A DNA stretch of 64,000 nt, taken from the NCBI GenBank assembly GCA_947179485.1, contig OX359245.1, positions 53,431,067 to 53,495,066 of the forward strand, read 5' to 3'. Both the position numbers and the translations under genes were made by a program. The notes under the pieces are model-generated. The model made no database searches, was not told the DNA's origin, and worked only from the letters and a program-made list of their open reading frames with translations. The stretch is from Allacma fusca (Eukaryota > Arthropoda > Collembola > Symphypleona > Sminthuridae). Each line of letters opens with the position of its first letter. The stretch's first letter is position 1. Shown one piece after another: positions 8,122 through 21,540 of this stretch.

Positions 8122-10256
8122 CCTTATTGTGAAGTTCTGAACGATGAGTAATCTTATGAATTCAAGGGAGTTAGAAATTATGATTAGCTAAGGCTTCAAC
8201 TTCAACTTGGATGTTGTTAGGCTAAAGAGTGTAATTGTTTGCGTGTGAATTAATGAGCTCCAATGAGTATGTACAACAAGGTGAAATCTCCTTGTAGTTA
8301 ATTAAATAAATGCAAGGTTTTATCCTTAAATCTTCACTCCACATAAATAATAATAAACTCCGCGGAGTAGTCAATGAAGTAAATATGTACACTGGGATTT
8401 TTCACCCCGTAGCGATTGTTGGGAATTACAGGGCTTGTGAATTAGTCAATCGGTAATAATTAAATAATTTAATCCTGGTTAAGAAATTGGTATCGCTTGC
8501 ACCGAGAATATAGCAGTGGAAGAAAAAACAGGGGAAGCGAGGAATTGTTTTGCTTCCGTAATAATTATTACAGTTTACAGTCCTGTATAGACACTACTGA
8601 ACTACTGACTGGAGTGCAGACTGGCGAGGAGGAATCCCTCCTCTCCTCAACCGTTGAAATGTCTTGAGAAGATGAGTAGAAACCTCTGTGTAGACCTCCA
8701 AGGATTTAATGTGTTAAGAGACTTGCTTCAGCAAGAGGGGCGCATGCAGTTGAGTACTTAATATTGTTCTTGAGCAAAAGTGTTCATTCTCTTCCCCACA
8801 ACCCCCAGCACTTATGTTGTAGCATGTATTTCGTTAACACAGAATTACAGTGAAATGACTCTCGGACTTGTGAGAGAATGTCAATATAAATGTGATTTTT
8901 GCTCCACAAGTATTTTCTGGAATGGGGAGAATTTTCATGGACAGAAAACATTTATTGCAATTTTTTGAGAGGGCTGAGTGCGTAGCAAATTCTATGGGCA
9001 TTTATTTGAGTCAATAATTACGGGTCAGAAAACCTAAAACTGTAAGGCAAGATTAAAGAAGAAAGAATATTTATTTTTACCTCAACTTATTAAAGTGATT
9101 CCTAAAACTTGTAACACATTATGGCTACTCACTACGCATGAGTTGAGCCTGAGATTGTTGTAGAATTTCCGACTTTGTTTTTTAACATATCGTTTGGGGA
9201 AAAGGCAAAATGTTCTTTTCGTGAATCTACATGAAGGCATAGGGTACTTTATATGAATCGTGCTTATATGAGATTCCTCCTGACTCAGCCTTTAAATTTT
9301 TTAAGTACACGCATTGACAAGTGTATAGTAATAAAATGTTCAAGTTCAAGCCCACACAAGGGAGTAACTCAGAAAATAGTCGATTCCCCCAGTTTGTAGA
9401 AAATTCTTTTCCAAATTTTTTAAAATGTATTTCATTGACCAGGGCCAATATTTAACGTCACAGGGTCAAGAAACGTCAAGGGAAATCGACACAGACACCT
9501 ATGTATGTGATGCCTCACTGGAAAGCCCATACAATTTCCTACAAGCTAGTGTCAAATACTTTCTGAAACAAATGTCTACAAGCATAACTACACGAAGAAA
9601 TTGACATTCTGAAATAAACCGAATTTGTTTGACGTTTCTTGACCTCAAGTATTGACCCAGGTCAATGCAATAAATTGCATAAAATCTGAGGAAGAATGGG
9701 TTACAAAACTGTGGAATTGAATATTTTGTGCGACACTCCCTTATGGGGACCAGAGGGGGGACAAATGACTGTTTAGATGCGTACACACATTTTTCCCTGT
9801 GGTAGATTTAAAAGGTTAAATATCAGAGCTTTATTCAATTAAAATACACTACTCCAGTGTTTCCCATTAAATACATCTTTAATCTTTCCAGAACATCAAA
9901 ATTTGATCAATCTATAGAATATACATTTGACTTTATTACTATTATAGTTCCTCTTTAGATAGCATTCCCTTTATTGATTGTATTGACACCATTAAATACT
10001 CTCCAGGATTACATATGTATATACATATTACAGCGATAAGATGTTGTTCCCTGGGAACTATAATATAGAAAATTAGTTATACTCACAACAACCAAATATA
10101 CTTCGAGGTGTTAAAAACTATTCACATGATCATTTAAATATTTACGGTCCATTTTCGTTTCTCAATTAGAGTTGCTCAGCAAAACTTACAATCAGCATCA
10201 TTATAAAGTGTCAACTATAAAAGCCAATCATTGAAGCAGTTTTAACTAAATATCTT
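8122..10256. other. intergenic; one imperfect inverted repeat
   Basis: No coding region is supported; the short open frames look random. The only structure seen is an imperfect inverted repeat, with arms at about 9432-9480 and 9628-9671 sharing the core GGTCAAGAAACGTCAA, around a loop of about 150 bases. It may be a decayed transposon end pair. Confidence 0.5.
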
Positions 10257-10261
10257 TTATT
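10256..10261 (-). terminator. poly(A) signal overlapping the POLH stop codon
   Basis: On the minus strand AATAAA contains the TAA stop of the polymerase gene, so the 3' UTR could be only a few tens of bases. Other signals further downstream are possible. Confidence 0.45.
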
Positions 10262-13200
10262 GCACTTCCTTGAAACGAGACGCTGTCAAAGTAATTCTGT
10301 CTATCTCTTTAGGCAGGAGCTGATGACGCTTCATGTACCGTAGAACAAAGGATGTAACTTCTTTAAAAGTTGGAAGGCGTCTTCTTAAAATATTGCCATG
10401 GTTGGTGATTGTGGTTGACCTCCGGATCTCTGGCTTGAAAGTGACATTAACGGAGCTACAGGATGAGACACGGTTGTGAGTTTTTCGCTGATATTCCAAC
10501 TTACTCACAAACCGTTTGCTTACACGATTTAGATCCTTTTTGAAAACCTTCCATTGATACTTGGTATGGCGCCCTGTTCGTTATTGAAATAAGACACAAT
10601 ATTTCAGTTTTGAGCAAGGGATTATAAAAATTATTAATTATTTTAACGACGAATTTGTGGAGGATTGGGTTATTGGGTGACTTTAGTAACTACAATAGTT
10701 TCAAATTTTAAAACCAATGATACTGCACAAGAACATGGCACGTAGAAATCCCATCGAAAATTTTATTAGTTTGAATATTATTTGCTTAAAAAATTCTCCG
10801 AATATTATTATGGAACTTCGGAGTTTTAGGACTGGAACAGGAAAAATTTATAAAAATAAATTCCTAACCCTTGAACGATATTGATTGGCTGATTGATTTG
10901 GTGAAATAGCATTTCTTGACAACCTCATCGTCCAATAGCTGCGCCTTCCTCATCAGGTCAAGTGCCACAGCCCTTGGGTCCTCAACTTTGGTTGTTCGTT
11001 TGATTTTCCTTTCCAATGAATTCGTGCCAAGAACCAGAACATCCCATAAAGTCTCAATGTTATACTTCCCCCGAAGGGCTTTCCCAGTGCGTCCTCCGAA
11101 GCCTGGAAGATTTTTGAATCTTAACGTGTCCAGGACCCGTGGGTAAGCATAAGGCATAATTGTTATACCTTTTGGCTTATTTAAACCGCAAGCTATTTTC
11201 GCCCTTAGCTTGTTATTAGCAACTCCGAAGGAGACTTCGTATCCCGTCTCCTTCAGAATAACTTCCATTATTTTTTTTGCTATTACTGCTCCATGTGTTA
11301 GTCGGATTTCCCGGTTGTAGCGATCAGGATTCTTCTTGTAGAGTTGTTTCATTCTGTAACTTAAGTCGTTCCCGTCAATGACTTCGTCCCTTCCTTCCAT
11401 AATTGCTACGGGATCTCCGGTGCAAATGTCACGACGGAAATCCTTTCTTGCTCTGGTGAGCGTCATCACTTCGTTTTGAGTGGGAAACGGTTCGTTGTCC
11501 TCGCGCATTCGAAGATCCACCAAATTTGAAACGTCTATGTACACTTCATCGATGGAAGCCCGCTCAATGATAAATTGGTCCTCGGTTTCCAGCATTGTCT
11601 GGTAATCCCTTAAGACTTTTAATATTTTGTCCGATTCTTTCAATGGAGTCTCCGTGTCCACCAGACCCTGTTTAGTGGGGGCGAACAAAACGATAAGGTT
11701 TCTACCCGTTCGGTCTAAACAAAATTTCTTCGCTTTTTTGAGGCTCATTTCGCGGGAGATGTCCACCATCTTAGCTGGATAGTTCACGGCCAATATTCTG
11801 GAATAATAGGGAAATTATTATAGTTAATTATAATACAAGTTTTATGATTTTTCCGGGTTCACTTATAATGATAGTACATTTTAATTTAAGATTTTAAAGA
11901 TTACGCAACGAATTTTGAAAACCTTAGTTTTAGAGGCAGCGCAAGCGCTGCCCTTATCATTTTATTCATGTGTATACATATACGGCCGTGTACGCACGAT
12001 AGCTCAAAAATGTTTGCATTGGATTCATTCAAATTTGGCATCTGGCAAAAGTGTTTCTCATAGTAAAAGGCTGGATGAGTTCAAGTTTGGATGAAATCAG
12101 TGCAGAGATTTCGAGTAAACATTTTTAAGGGGAAAGTGAACAGAAGTTCCGTATTTTGATCGTTTTGATATCAGGTTGGATACGTGTCTTATCCATCATC
12201 ACGACAACTGCCGAACTAATGTTACCACTCAGTTCAAAATGTTTACCGTGTCACAGTACCTAATTTGTTCGAACTAGGGATGCCAGATATCGCCAATTTG
12301 CTTATATCGGGTTACTCGGTCTGACCAAAACCACTTTTGGTGATATGCCGGGTATCAATGACACATCGCCAAACCTATGAAACTTTCAACAATAATGTTG
12401 ATATTGTGCTGTTTGAATGCGTGGCTAATTTTTACATATTTTATATGAGTACGTATGTACATATCGGTACGGTGATAACCTAGTACACATAAATTGCTTA
12501 TTGTTAGTTTCATTGAATTTAATGAGTGTTCAGTAAATAAAAACATCTAATGGTATAGAATCCAATGATGCTAGCAGGAATACATATATTTAGATCTCCG
12601 GTATTTCAGCACTGTTGGAAGGTTTGACTTTATGTGAGAAAATTCCGCGTGAAAAAAATGAAAAAGACGTAAAGATTGATGTATTTTAATTATTAGTGTT
12701 TCTGAACGGTACTAAAATATGGACTCGACCCTACTCATTGTCCCGAACCGAAAAAAAAGATCCCATTTCTGTTGTGTCATGTGCACATTTAAAAATTGCC
12801 TTCCCGGAACCGATCCCAAAAATAAAACCGTTGCCCGAACCGGTTTCGACGACGGTGCATAAAACATTGTTCGGTTAAACTCAAATTATACTCGTAAATG
12901 ACAATAATATATTAACATGTCAAGCTGTCCTTAGCCAGGCTTTCAACAGTAGTCTTTTTTTAATTGTTTCACATTGTGTAGCCATGCACTTACAATTAGG
13001 TGTGAGACGGGCGGACCCGAACGAAAATGCACGCTCAACGGGAATCCCGGTACCCGGAAGACAGAAGAAGTCACGAGCCATCTTTGGAAACGTTCGGATT
13101 TTCTTCGAAAATACTTCGAAATTCTTACAGGAGGAACGGACAGTGGCTGAAACCGGTAACTTACATTCCGGTGGTACACATGGATTGTCCATAAAATTCG

Positions 13201-14974
13201 AATCGTAATAGAGTACAACTTTTAAGTGGAAGGTGGCAGAAAATGTATAAAATTTAGATTTATGGAAGTCAAAATTGTTTCGCATTTCAAATTATAGTTA
13301 AAAAATCGTCGTTGAAGAGGCAAAATGATCTACATGCTGTACAAAGACCATAGCATGTAGATCATTTTGCCTCTTCAGCGACGAAATACTTGACAAATGC
13401 ATGTCGGGTTTTCACCCAACTCCGAAACTTTAACAAACCCTTCCCGTAAACTTTCGGTTCTAATTTTTGTACCAAAATTTAACGGTCATTTAAACCTTTG
13501 ACCCGTAACGGTACCGGAACCTCGGGAATTCCCGATACCGGACAGAAACACTAATTCGAATGGTAAACCAGTAATGCTCCGGCTTCATTGAAATAAATAA
13601 AAGTAATTATTTGCCTTCCGGTGTCTCAAATCAGTGTTGAACGCCTGTCCCAGCCTTCTATGCGATTCAGACTTCTAATAAAATACGCGATAATTAGCGT
13701 CTGGATTATTACCGCCAATTTGGCAATATTTGCGGTAATATCGTTGCGCCATTTCGCCATCCCTAGTCAGAACCCTATTGATTTGGGAGATCCTCCGCTT
13801 GATCTCAGAAAATTAAAATAAGTGTTATTCGAATACAGGTAAATACATATGGTTCCGTCAGAGGCGCTGACCAGGGTTCAAAGGTCTCCTCACAAAACGT
13901 TTATGGACGTGTTACAATATCGACCGATAGAAACCACGTAAATATCATTCAATATAATTATCCTGTAATCCAAATGAATCCCGTTCATAATCTCATCATA
14001 TTCCAGTAAAATTATGAAACCAAATTCTGCGCACGCTTATAGCGAGAGATCAGTTCAGGAGTAAACCATCAATATACTATCCAGTTTGAGTAAATTAATT
14101 GGCATAATTTTACCATTTCACATTGAATTTGTTGACGGGCCGTATTCTCCTTGCAATTAAATAATAATTAAATGAGTGAATTTTGAGGTCAACAGAAAAT
14201 TATAGCTCTTAATTATATGTCTCAACATGCCTAAAAAATTTATTTATTTGCACGTGTAGATTAAGAGTGATGAATGAGTATGTACATACAATACAATAAG
14301 TGATACCCAGTGATAATCGCTCCAGTGATTTTAATTCAAAAGGACTTCTCGACGTTTCTAATTTCGAAATAGATTAAATAATTATTATCTATCCACAATC
14401 AAGACGGTTTCCTAGCTTTGCATTTATTCGGTGCACAAATAATAGTACTTCATAATGCCAGCTTGGGTTAGGGGCCAACTCTAGTACCTTTTATCTTAGT
14501 CACATCGTAGTATTATGTGTTGGGAACAGACTCATTTTTGAGAAAATCTTGGTCTATTATTTATTCTATCTGTATAATTCACAACAGAACTGAAAGTACT
14601 TGTGTTAAGAGTGTGTAAATTACATACATACAGCAATAAATTATGAAATTATTTTTCAGCCAATTTTAGCAAGTTTCATAAGAATGGACATATGGATAGA
14701 TTGTGGCATTTAATATGCATTATTTCTATTCTGTAATTTCGTTTCTAACGATTCGTCCTATGTATGATTTCATTATACTTAATTACACTTACATCCAATC
14801 CTGATTGACCACTAAACCCGGATAATTTGTTCCCTTGAGGGTCCAGTATTTGATAATTGTCCAAACTTGGAACTCAAATGAGTCCACATCTAGGAACAAG
14901 ATGACTCTGTCCTTATTTCCACGAGTTTTCTTCAAACGGAGAGAATTCTCGGATGAACTTCCGAAATAGGACAT
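10257..14974 (-). CDS. POLH: DNA polymerase eta-like translesion polymerase, three exons
   Basis: Exons on the minus strand are 14793-14974, 10869-11797 and 10257-10573. They join with phases 2 and 1 through a GTAAGT and a GTTAGG donor, giving 475 residues. Y-family polymerases copy past UV damage in the nucleus. The palm start RVILFLDVDSF (catalytic Asp29), the ASIDEVYIDV motif (Asp144, Glu145) and ANNKLRAKIACGLNKPKG are diagnostic of polymerase eta. Exon 3 is the little-finger domain. Oddities: the residue aligned with the steric-gate aromatic after DVDSF is Glu, the conserved Glu of the VE pair is Trp, and the Arg of YEAR is Lys. The protein stops right after the little finger, without the zinc finger and PCNA-binding tail of full-length eta (human about 713 residues). 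It is a divergent paralogue or a core-only form. Confidence 0.88.
12694..13553 (-). mobile_element. degraded hAT transposon with a hATC remnant
   Basis: Terminal inverted repeats TAGTGTTTCTG (12694-12704) and its complement (13543-13553) bound 860 bases inside the first POLH intron. On the minus strand, about 12920-13100 encodes a fragment matching the hAT C-terminal dimerisation domain (GIPVERAFSFGSARLT, where functional copies have a Ser/Glu-Arg-Phe-Ser pattern). Most of the transposase is gone. No clean 8-bp target duplication remains at the edges, so this is an old non-autonomous copy. Confidence 0.75.
13306..13384. repeat. near-perfect hairpin, 33-bp stem, 13-base loop
   Basis: Arms 13306-13338 and 13352-13384 are reverse complements with one T/C difference, separated by a 13-base loop. 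The stem is much better preserved than the hAT remnant around it. A transcript from either strand would fold as a microRNA-like or short-hairpin RNA, but the origin could equally be a foldback repeat. Confidence 0.8.
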
Positions 14975-15046
14975 GGCTCCTCGAGTATATATGTAATCTG
15001 TAGCGAAATACACAAGATTTGAGATTTTTGGGAAATAAAAATACAT

Positions 15047-15097
<51 letters not shown>

Positions 15098-17749
15098 GAA
15101 ATAAAAACCTTCACAAACTTGGAACAATCAGTTTTATTTCTTGTTAATTTTAACTAAAAAATATAATTTCACGGATGATATTAATGCGAAACAATAATAT
15201 TGGAAATAATGAATGCCTATACAGAGATGTTATGTAAAAAATTCTTGAATCAACATCCATATCGACATTCGTTTGAAAAAATGTAACGGTGTAATTCGTA
15301 CGAACCTGTTTGTTTTCACAGTTGTAGAATTTTGGTCAATTACGCAATAATACTAATAAATTAGTGTTATATTTAATTTGTTTTAATTGAAGCTAGAAAC
15401 CCTTATTGTATCGACAAGTTACTTAAATAATCGTAAATGACTTCAGGGAAGAATACCCGTCCCTAATTAGTACTTGATTACAATATGAGCGATCTTGTAC
15501 AGGTTACAGCAACGATGTAAGAAGACTGTCGACCTCATTGGGGTTGGTTCAATTATATGTAGATAATTATTTAAGTATTTGCATGTACACATCGTCGGCT
15601 AAATTTTAAAAGGTACCATTTTCATTTCGTAACACGTGCTTTTTAAATGGGATCTCCATTGAAAATGGTACTTTTTAGAATTTAGCCAACGACATATTTT
15701 TCCTTTTTGACATTTCTTACAGTGACATTTAATTTATTGTTTATTATTACACATTCTTTAACCTTTTGTCAGTTCCTTTCAGGCTTTCCTTTTGGGTCAA
15801 GCCATGTCATATACTTATTTACATTATGCGTATTTTCATTTCCTGTCCGAACAGCATACCGTGCTTAGCTTGTACATTTTTGAGGTGATGTGACATTGTC
15901 CCGGAACACAATTTCACACATTTCTTATGCACGGGGAGGACAAACTGAAAAATATAGCTGTCACGACAACAAATCCGCCTTTATTGGTTCATATATCAGA
16001 GCGGAGCAAGTCTGTTAACCCTTGCTCAGCTCTATAAAATCTTAAAGCCTGAATTTGCATATGCTATATTGCTTCATGAATTTAATTCCCATAATTGAAT
16101 GTTACATACAGAGAGATTCCAATGGTCAATTGGTCAAGTATTACATTACTATGGAATTATTGCTGATACTGTTTATAACATGAGTCACGTAATTAAAATA
16201 GTAATTATATTTGTTTCTCCTCAGAAATAACACTTGCCTTAAGAAACTATTAGGGAGGGGTTTCCCTACTCCCCTTCCTCATTTAAACTACTGAAAGGAT
16301 TTTGAAAAAACTTTGGACATGGACTACAGATTTCAGATTGGTATTATATAATTATTGCTCCGGTCAGTTCCGTTGAAATATCGGTGTAGTCGTTTATTAG
16401 AAAATAATTTTTTACTTAAAATTTGTGACGGAGAACACGGAGAGTAATATCGTTTGTGAAATACGATAATTAGCTCAAGGCAATCCTGAATCCAAATAAG
16501 TAAATTATTTAAAGGACTAACAAATCTACATCTGATTATTCTTGTACTAAAAGTGAATTTAATACCCTTACTTACTTTTTCCATTTTTCCTCTCAATCCC
16601 GCAAGCACCAAGAATTCAATTGTCGCTTGCCCAATCGGCTACATATAAGCACATCTGTCTCTGTAAAACTAGTGGTTAATCCTGAATTTTGAAATTTTTC
16701 TTATTAATTCAAGTATCCTGAGGTACATGAGTATAGGTGCATAAGTAAAGTTTATCTTTCATGAAAATAATGCACAAGTTCAATGAATATATAAATATAT
16801 GCACTACTTATACATATCCAGTACCTATGTGAAAATAAATTCTGGAAAGTAAGCTTCCTGTGGGCATCCGTTTTAATCAACTTTGTTTACACTGTAAGTA
16901 TTATTGAAAATTGCTTGCGCTCATTCACACAGAATAGCGCTGGAATTTCTTGACTATTTTTATACATAGCATTTTCTTGTATATCTCATTAATATAGCAA
17001 AAGTATTCTGATTGCCAGCATTTCGAATCAAATGTAAATATTAATGATTGTAGTTGCATACATTGACCCACTGCTAGTCAAATTGCAAATATATCTAATA
17101 AATTATAGATAATTGATATTGTAAAACCTGCATGGACTGTAGTAATTACATAACACATTTCATTAGACAATTAAACTTTTGAGCTTACATGGCACAAAAG
17201 TTACTACTCAAGTGACAGTGAGTTGAGCTGACGATCGCACTATGTCCAGCAAATGAGAAAATATTTGATAGTCGTGCCGTTCTGACAGGATCAAATGACT
17301 CACTAGGACTTATTTTTATTCTCCTCTGGGATATCAACAGTAAACGGAGTTGATGTATTCAAACAAAATTAGAATTATGCAGCCCAGATGAATACTATAA
17401 GCTTGGACAAGGATAATTTGTGACCAGGACATGATTCTGTTAAAAATATCTTCTGTCACCTGTAAACGGCCCCATTAAAAATAGTCCTACATTTATAAGT
17501 TCCATGCGTAGAGTATATAAATCCCGGGTCTAGTAAATAAATTATATAATGATTGCTTCACTAAAATTTTATTATTGAATTCGAATAAAAATCCCTGATT
17601 GTGAGTAGGTACAAATAAAAAAAAACTATAAATAAAGCCAATAATATCCAAGCTCCAGTCAAACAATTTGATAAAAAAATCATTGGTGATCAGCACAACA
17701 TGTTCAGTCAATACGGTGCACAAAAACAAGGAACTTCGTTCATTCGGGA
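14975..17749. repeat. non-coding; left arm of a large inverted duplication plus (TC)n
   Basis: The POLH upstream region holds a pure (TC)23 run at 15049-15094. From about 15095 to 15240 and again from about 16520 to 17620 the sequence matches the reverse complement of 21.5-22.9 kb. Shared landmarks are the GTCCTACATT block near 17488, the TGATTGTGAG block near 17598, the TCAATTGTCG block near 16617 and the TTGTTAATTT block near 15141. The piece at 15.25-16.5 kb has no partner in the other arm and is probably an insertion here or a deletion there. No gene seen. Confidence 0.75.
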
Positions 17750-19098
17750 TTAAACAAGCAAAAAGTTTACCGTGCTGTCAAAAATAGTTTTACACATTGT
17801 AAATACCATGAATTTGTCCACGTAATACATATTCCCCACAGTGACTCTTTGTGGTCTCAGAGATTCCAATTGTTTCCGAAACAATCTGGCCTCACTGGGA
17901 TGCTCCAACAATTCCAGTTTCCTCCACCAGGATTCAAGCATCCCTTTTGACCTCTCCGCTATTTCTGCTAAACTGCTGTACATGATGACAAGTACAACTG
18001 TGCAGTCCACACCAAAAATAAGCAATATGACCCTCAGAATCCCATCGAAACGAATCGCACCGTATGCTGAGAAGACAGCGATGGAGAGCAGTAATAACTT
18101 CCCAAAGGATAAGATGGTATCCTTAAAAACTAGATTGAATTCCAGGACTAATATCTGAAGTTGATGAAAGATGTGTATTTTCTCCACAGGATTTTTAAAT
18201 TTCATTTGGTTCTTCTCACTATAGAATTAATTAATTACAAACAGGTAGAATTAAATGTATTCTTCAAAATTTTGCATAATTTAGGGATAAATACCTTAAT
18301 TCCTCCAGAATTATTAAAATTGAGAATGCAAAATTGAGGATGGCGCAAATTAAAAGTATCACAACGGAACGCGTAGAGTAGGTATAAGCCGCAAATACTG
18401 CTGTAATTACGACTCGGACTCCCAGGGGGCGTTCTCCATTTGACCATAAGGAAGTCACAAGCTCAGGGGAGTCAGGGCGTAAAATGGCGTTAGTAGTAAA
18501 TAGCAGGGCGTTAAGGGTTATCACACTTCGGATGAGCCACAATGTCATGAGATTAATCTTTGTCCATTTTTTTCGGATTAAATTTCCCGGCTCGCAGGTC
18601 ATATCTGGAAACCAAAACGGTAGGAACACAATTACATTGTACATCCTTGGTGTAGGAGAACCTCCTTGGTCCATTCAATATTTTACGCCCAACAATCTAC
18701 AGTCATTTTTGTATATCGGAATTTTCCTTACCATAATTTCGCAAAAATTTGATGAGATGACAAGTGAAGTAAATAAATTCCTGTTTCTTGAAAGCATTAG
18801 TTGAATGGGTCAAGGTTGCAATGAAAAATAATGCAATTATAAATTGCATGTATACTTTACTCCAAACAGGAGCTGAGTCGTCCGCATTAGTCTGTAAGGA
18901 GCGCAAAACCCCAAATATGAAGATCCCCACTGCTAGAACGTGATTGGCTCTCCAAGCCATCCATTTGACACGGGAGGAGGACATCTCAGGTAAATCCTTG
19001 TTGGCTCCCCAAACGTAAGGAGTGACACCTAAAACACCCCCGGTTCGGAAATGATATTTGAGTTGTTTTTCAATAGCCGGTGTCAGCACTTTACCCAT
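17750..19098 (-). CDS. seven-transmembrane chemoreceptor (gustatory/odorant-receptor type)
   Basis: Exons 18732-19098, 18295-18604 and 17750-18218 join in phases 1 and 2 through GTAAGG and GTATTT donors, giving 381 residues, the usual size for arthropod Gr/Or proteins. Several hydrophobic helices are visible (LAVGIFIFGVL, YMQFIIALFFIATL, VVILLICAILNFAFSILII, LLLLSIAVFSAYG, VILLIFGVDCTVVLVIMY). The end (NMYYVDKFMVFTMCKTIF then TVNFLLV) resembles the last helix of this superfamily. Such proteins are ligand-gated cation channels in sensory neurons with an intracellular N-terminus. Subfamily and ligand cannot be told. The gene sits exactly between two inverted repeat arms. No second receptor copy was found nearby. 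Confidence 0.82.
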
Positions 19099-21540
19099 TT
19101 TTCTTCAACTTTTTTTAAGTTGGAAAAGTTTCTGTTGAGTCTAAAAATGTGGAGCAGAGATAATTAATTCCGGGATTTTTGAATTTTGTCAGTAACCAAA
19201 AGGAATTTAGTGCGCCAGTTTCCTGGATGAACCTTCTTATTCAAACCACATGAGCATGCAAAACGTCCGTCGGAGTAACTTTATTGTTTTGACAAAATCA
19301 CAGAATACAAAATAGGACGAAATTGTATACAAGACTTTGGATAGCCCTTTACCCTATTAATATACATAGTTTTATTGAGAGGTATTTCTGATAGTTTCAA
19401 GAAATGAACTCTGAGTTATCTGAAAATACTGGAAATCTTGTAACTGAATATATAGACACTTATACACTTTCTCATTCATTTGACGTCACCAGAATGTTCA
19501 ATTCTCCGATGGGTATTTCATTTAATTGAATATCTGATGTGGGACTCAATTTCATAAATAAATATTTCAAATGCCACTTTTTCCGTCGAGTTTTGTCGAT
19601 GAGCAGTGGATATGAAAGATAATTATTAATTGCCTAAACGGATCTCCAAACAGCGGACTAGTTAATTTAAACTGGAGGGAGCCGTACTTTAATAACGTCA
19701 TGCAATTTGGTTTGACCCCACCCCCCCCCTCCTAAATTAGGTTTTTGGTATGTACAGTAAAACCTCGCTGTAGTCACATCACAGGGACGGACTATAAAAA
19801 TGATTAAAGAGAATGTTGACAACTGAATATTCAACTAGGTGTTAACTATTCGGAAGCATAATTTTCATCTGCTCAAAGTTATATTTTGATATTCAAAATC
19901 GCGAGAATTTGAAATATGTATTATCACATCTGTAAAACGATATTAAATCAAGCAGACGTTGCAGTAGTGAAAACATTAGTGTGATAATAAGCAAAAAGCT
20001 TGAAGGATATCAGGTATTTCTGCATCTTGACGAATGAATCACTACCGAATTTTCTGAATTTTTTCACGTGAACTTGAGATTTAAAACTTTTGTTACTTCA
20101 ATGGTTTATTTTAAGGATCCGATTTTTCTTTTAGAAACCATTTGGTGTACAAATGGTTGTAAATGAATGTCAGAGGAGTATAGAAGTACAGTGAACAAAA
20201 ATGTAAACATGTTGTATGTATCATGTTACTATTAAAATACTTGTACATATGTGCATATACATGGTATGCATTGAATATAATTAATTTTTTTATAAGAAAA
20301 ACATCACATAGCTCAAAATATTGTGATCGACAAATTTATTAGAGCACTTAGCTGTCAAGTCTAATATAGTCTAACTCCATGTTATTATTAAGGACGTTCC
20401 CCCAAGGTTTGTTTTGTGCCAATCCAAAAGCTTAATGAACCCTGACAATGGGAATAAATGCGAGAGAATATGTGCTTGAGAAAAATACATCGCGGCAAAC
20501 TTTTTCTTCATATTTTTTGGAATCATGGGCAGTTGCCTTTGAAACGCTGTCAATTATATCCACCCCTATACCTCATAACGTTATTAACGTATGACCCCTG
20601 AAAGTGCTGGTGAGGGAAAGTTTTCCCACTGGCCAAAAAATCCGCAAAAAAATTGAATAGCAAAAGTAAATTGCATATCTTTTTATAATGAGTTCCGCCG
20701 GAGCATTTGGAAATGTTCTATATTTTAGACGGAGCTGATGGTATAATTTATACATAATTCAATTCTTTTAATGAGCAACGAGAAGGAGAAAAGCAATTTC
20801 TTGGAGGTCACCCACATTAAAGGAAGCATCAATGCATCATTTGCATGTAATAAAATTCTAAAAAATACAATTCATGAGTAAGCTATGATTAACAGAGGGA
20901 ACTGTCTTGACTCCAGAAAAATTATGTGAATGATAAGGGAGATGAGCACCGAATCAGTAAAAGTGTCACTCAAGCCGTAATACAAAATAGGCATTGTCTA
21001 TAATCCATGTTCGTTCTTCGCGGTTTCAATAATAATTATTATCCTTTGCAATTTGTTTTTAAACTTGTATTAAATAGCTGCAAGTTCGCAATACGACATC
21101 AGTGTCACTATGAAGCACGTAAATTTTTCCCTGTCTTTCAGATTTTCAGAAACTACTGCACCGATTTCAGGAAATTAATCATTATAATTATAATCATTAT
21201 AATGATCATTGATTTAGAGGTAATCAGGTGCTAGTGAGACTTCGGAAGATTCTGGTAATTTCAAGAAATCTGGGAATTCAGAAAAATCAATAATTATTCG
21301 AAGATGTCACAGCAGTGAACCCAAACTTCCCACCACCCCGATTTCTAACGAGACCCCCTTTCTTACATGAATCAAATAAGGGACTAATATCAATCATTTC
21401 GGAGATAGCATAAAAAATTTAATGAGATTTCCCTGCAATTCTTATTGTAAAAGATTTATTGTTACTGGAAGTAGCGCGTAACAACCTGATCAGCATTTAA
21501 TGGCCCAATTATTATTGTTATGAGAAAGTTTCCAAATTAC
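19099..21540. other. intergenic, no gene seen
   Basis: AT-rich sequence without a supportable gene. A C-run lies at about 19718-19730. A segment starting near 19754 (CAGTAAAACCTCGC) resembles the end of a mariner/pogo-type MITE but has no matching partner. Short palindromic TAATCATTATAATTA repeats occur at about 21176-21210. Confidence 0.5.

Noticed and set aside
12686..13561. 8-bp target duplication for the hAT remnant
   Set aside because: The flanking octamers do not match, so no duplication is claimed.
14789..15127. 112-codon minus-strand ORF with a long Arg-Glu run
   Set aside because: The run is the (TC)n microsatellite translated; only the part from the ATG at 14974 is real, as POLH exon 1.
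19754..19830. MITE-like end CAGTAAAACCTCGCTGTAGT
   Set aside because: No matching inverted end or target duplication was found nearby.
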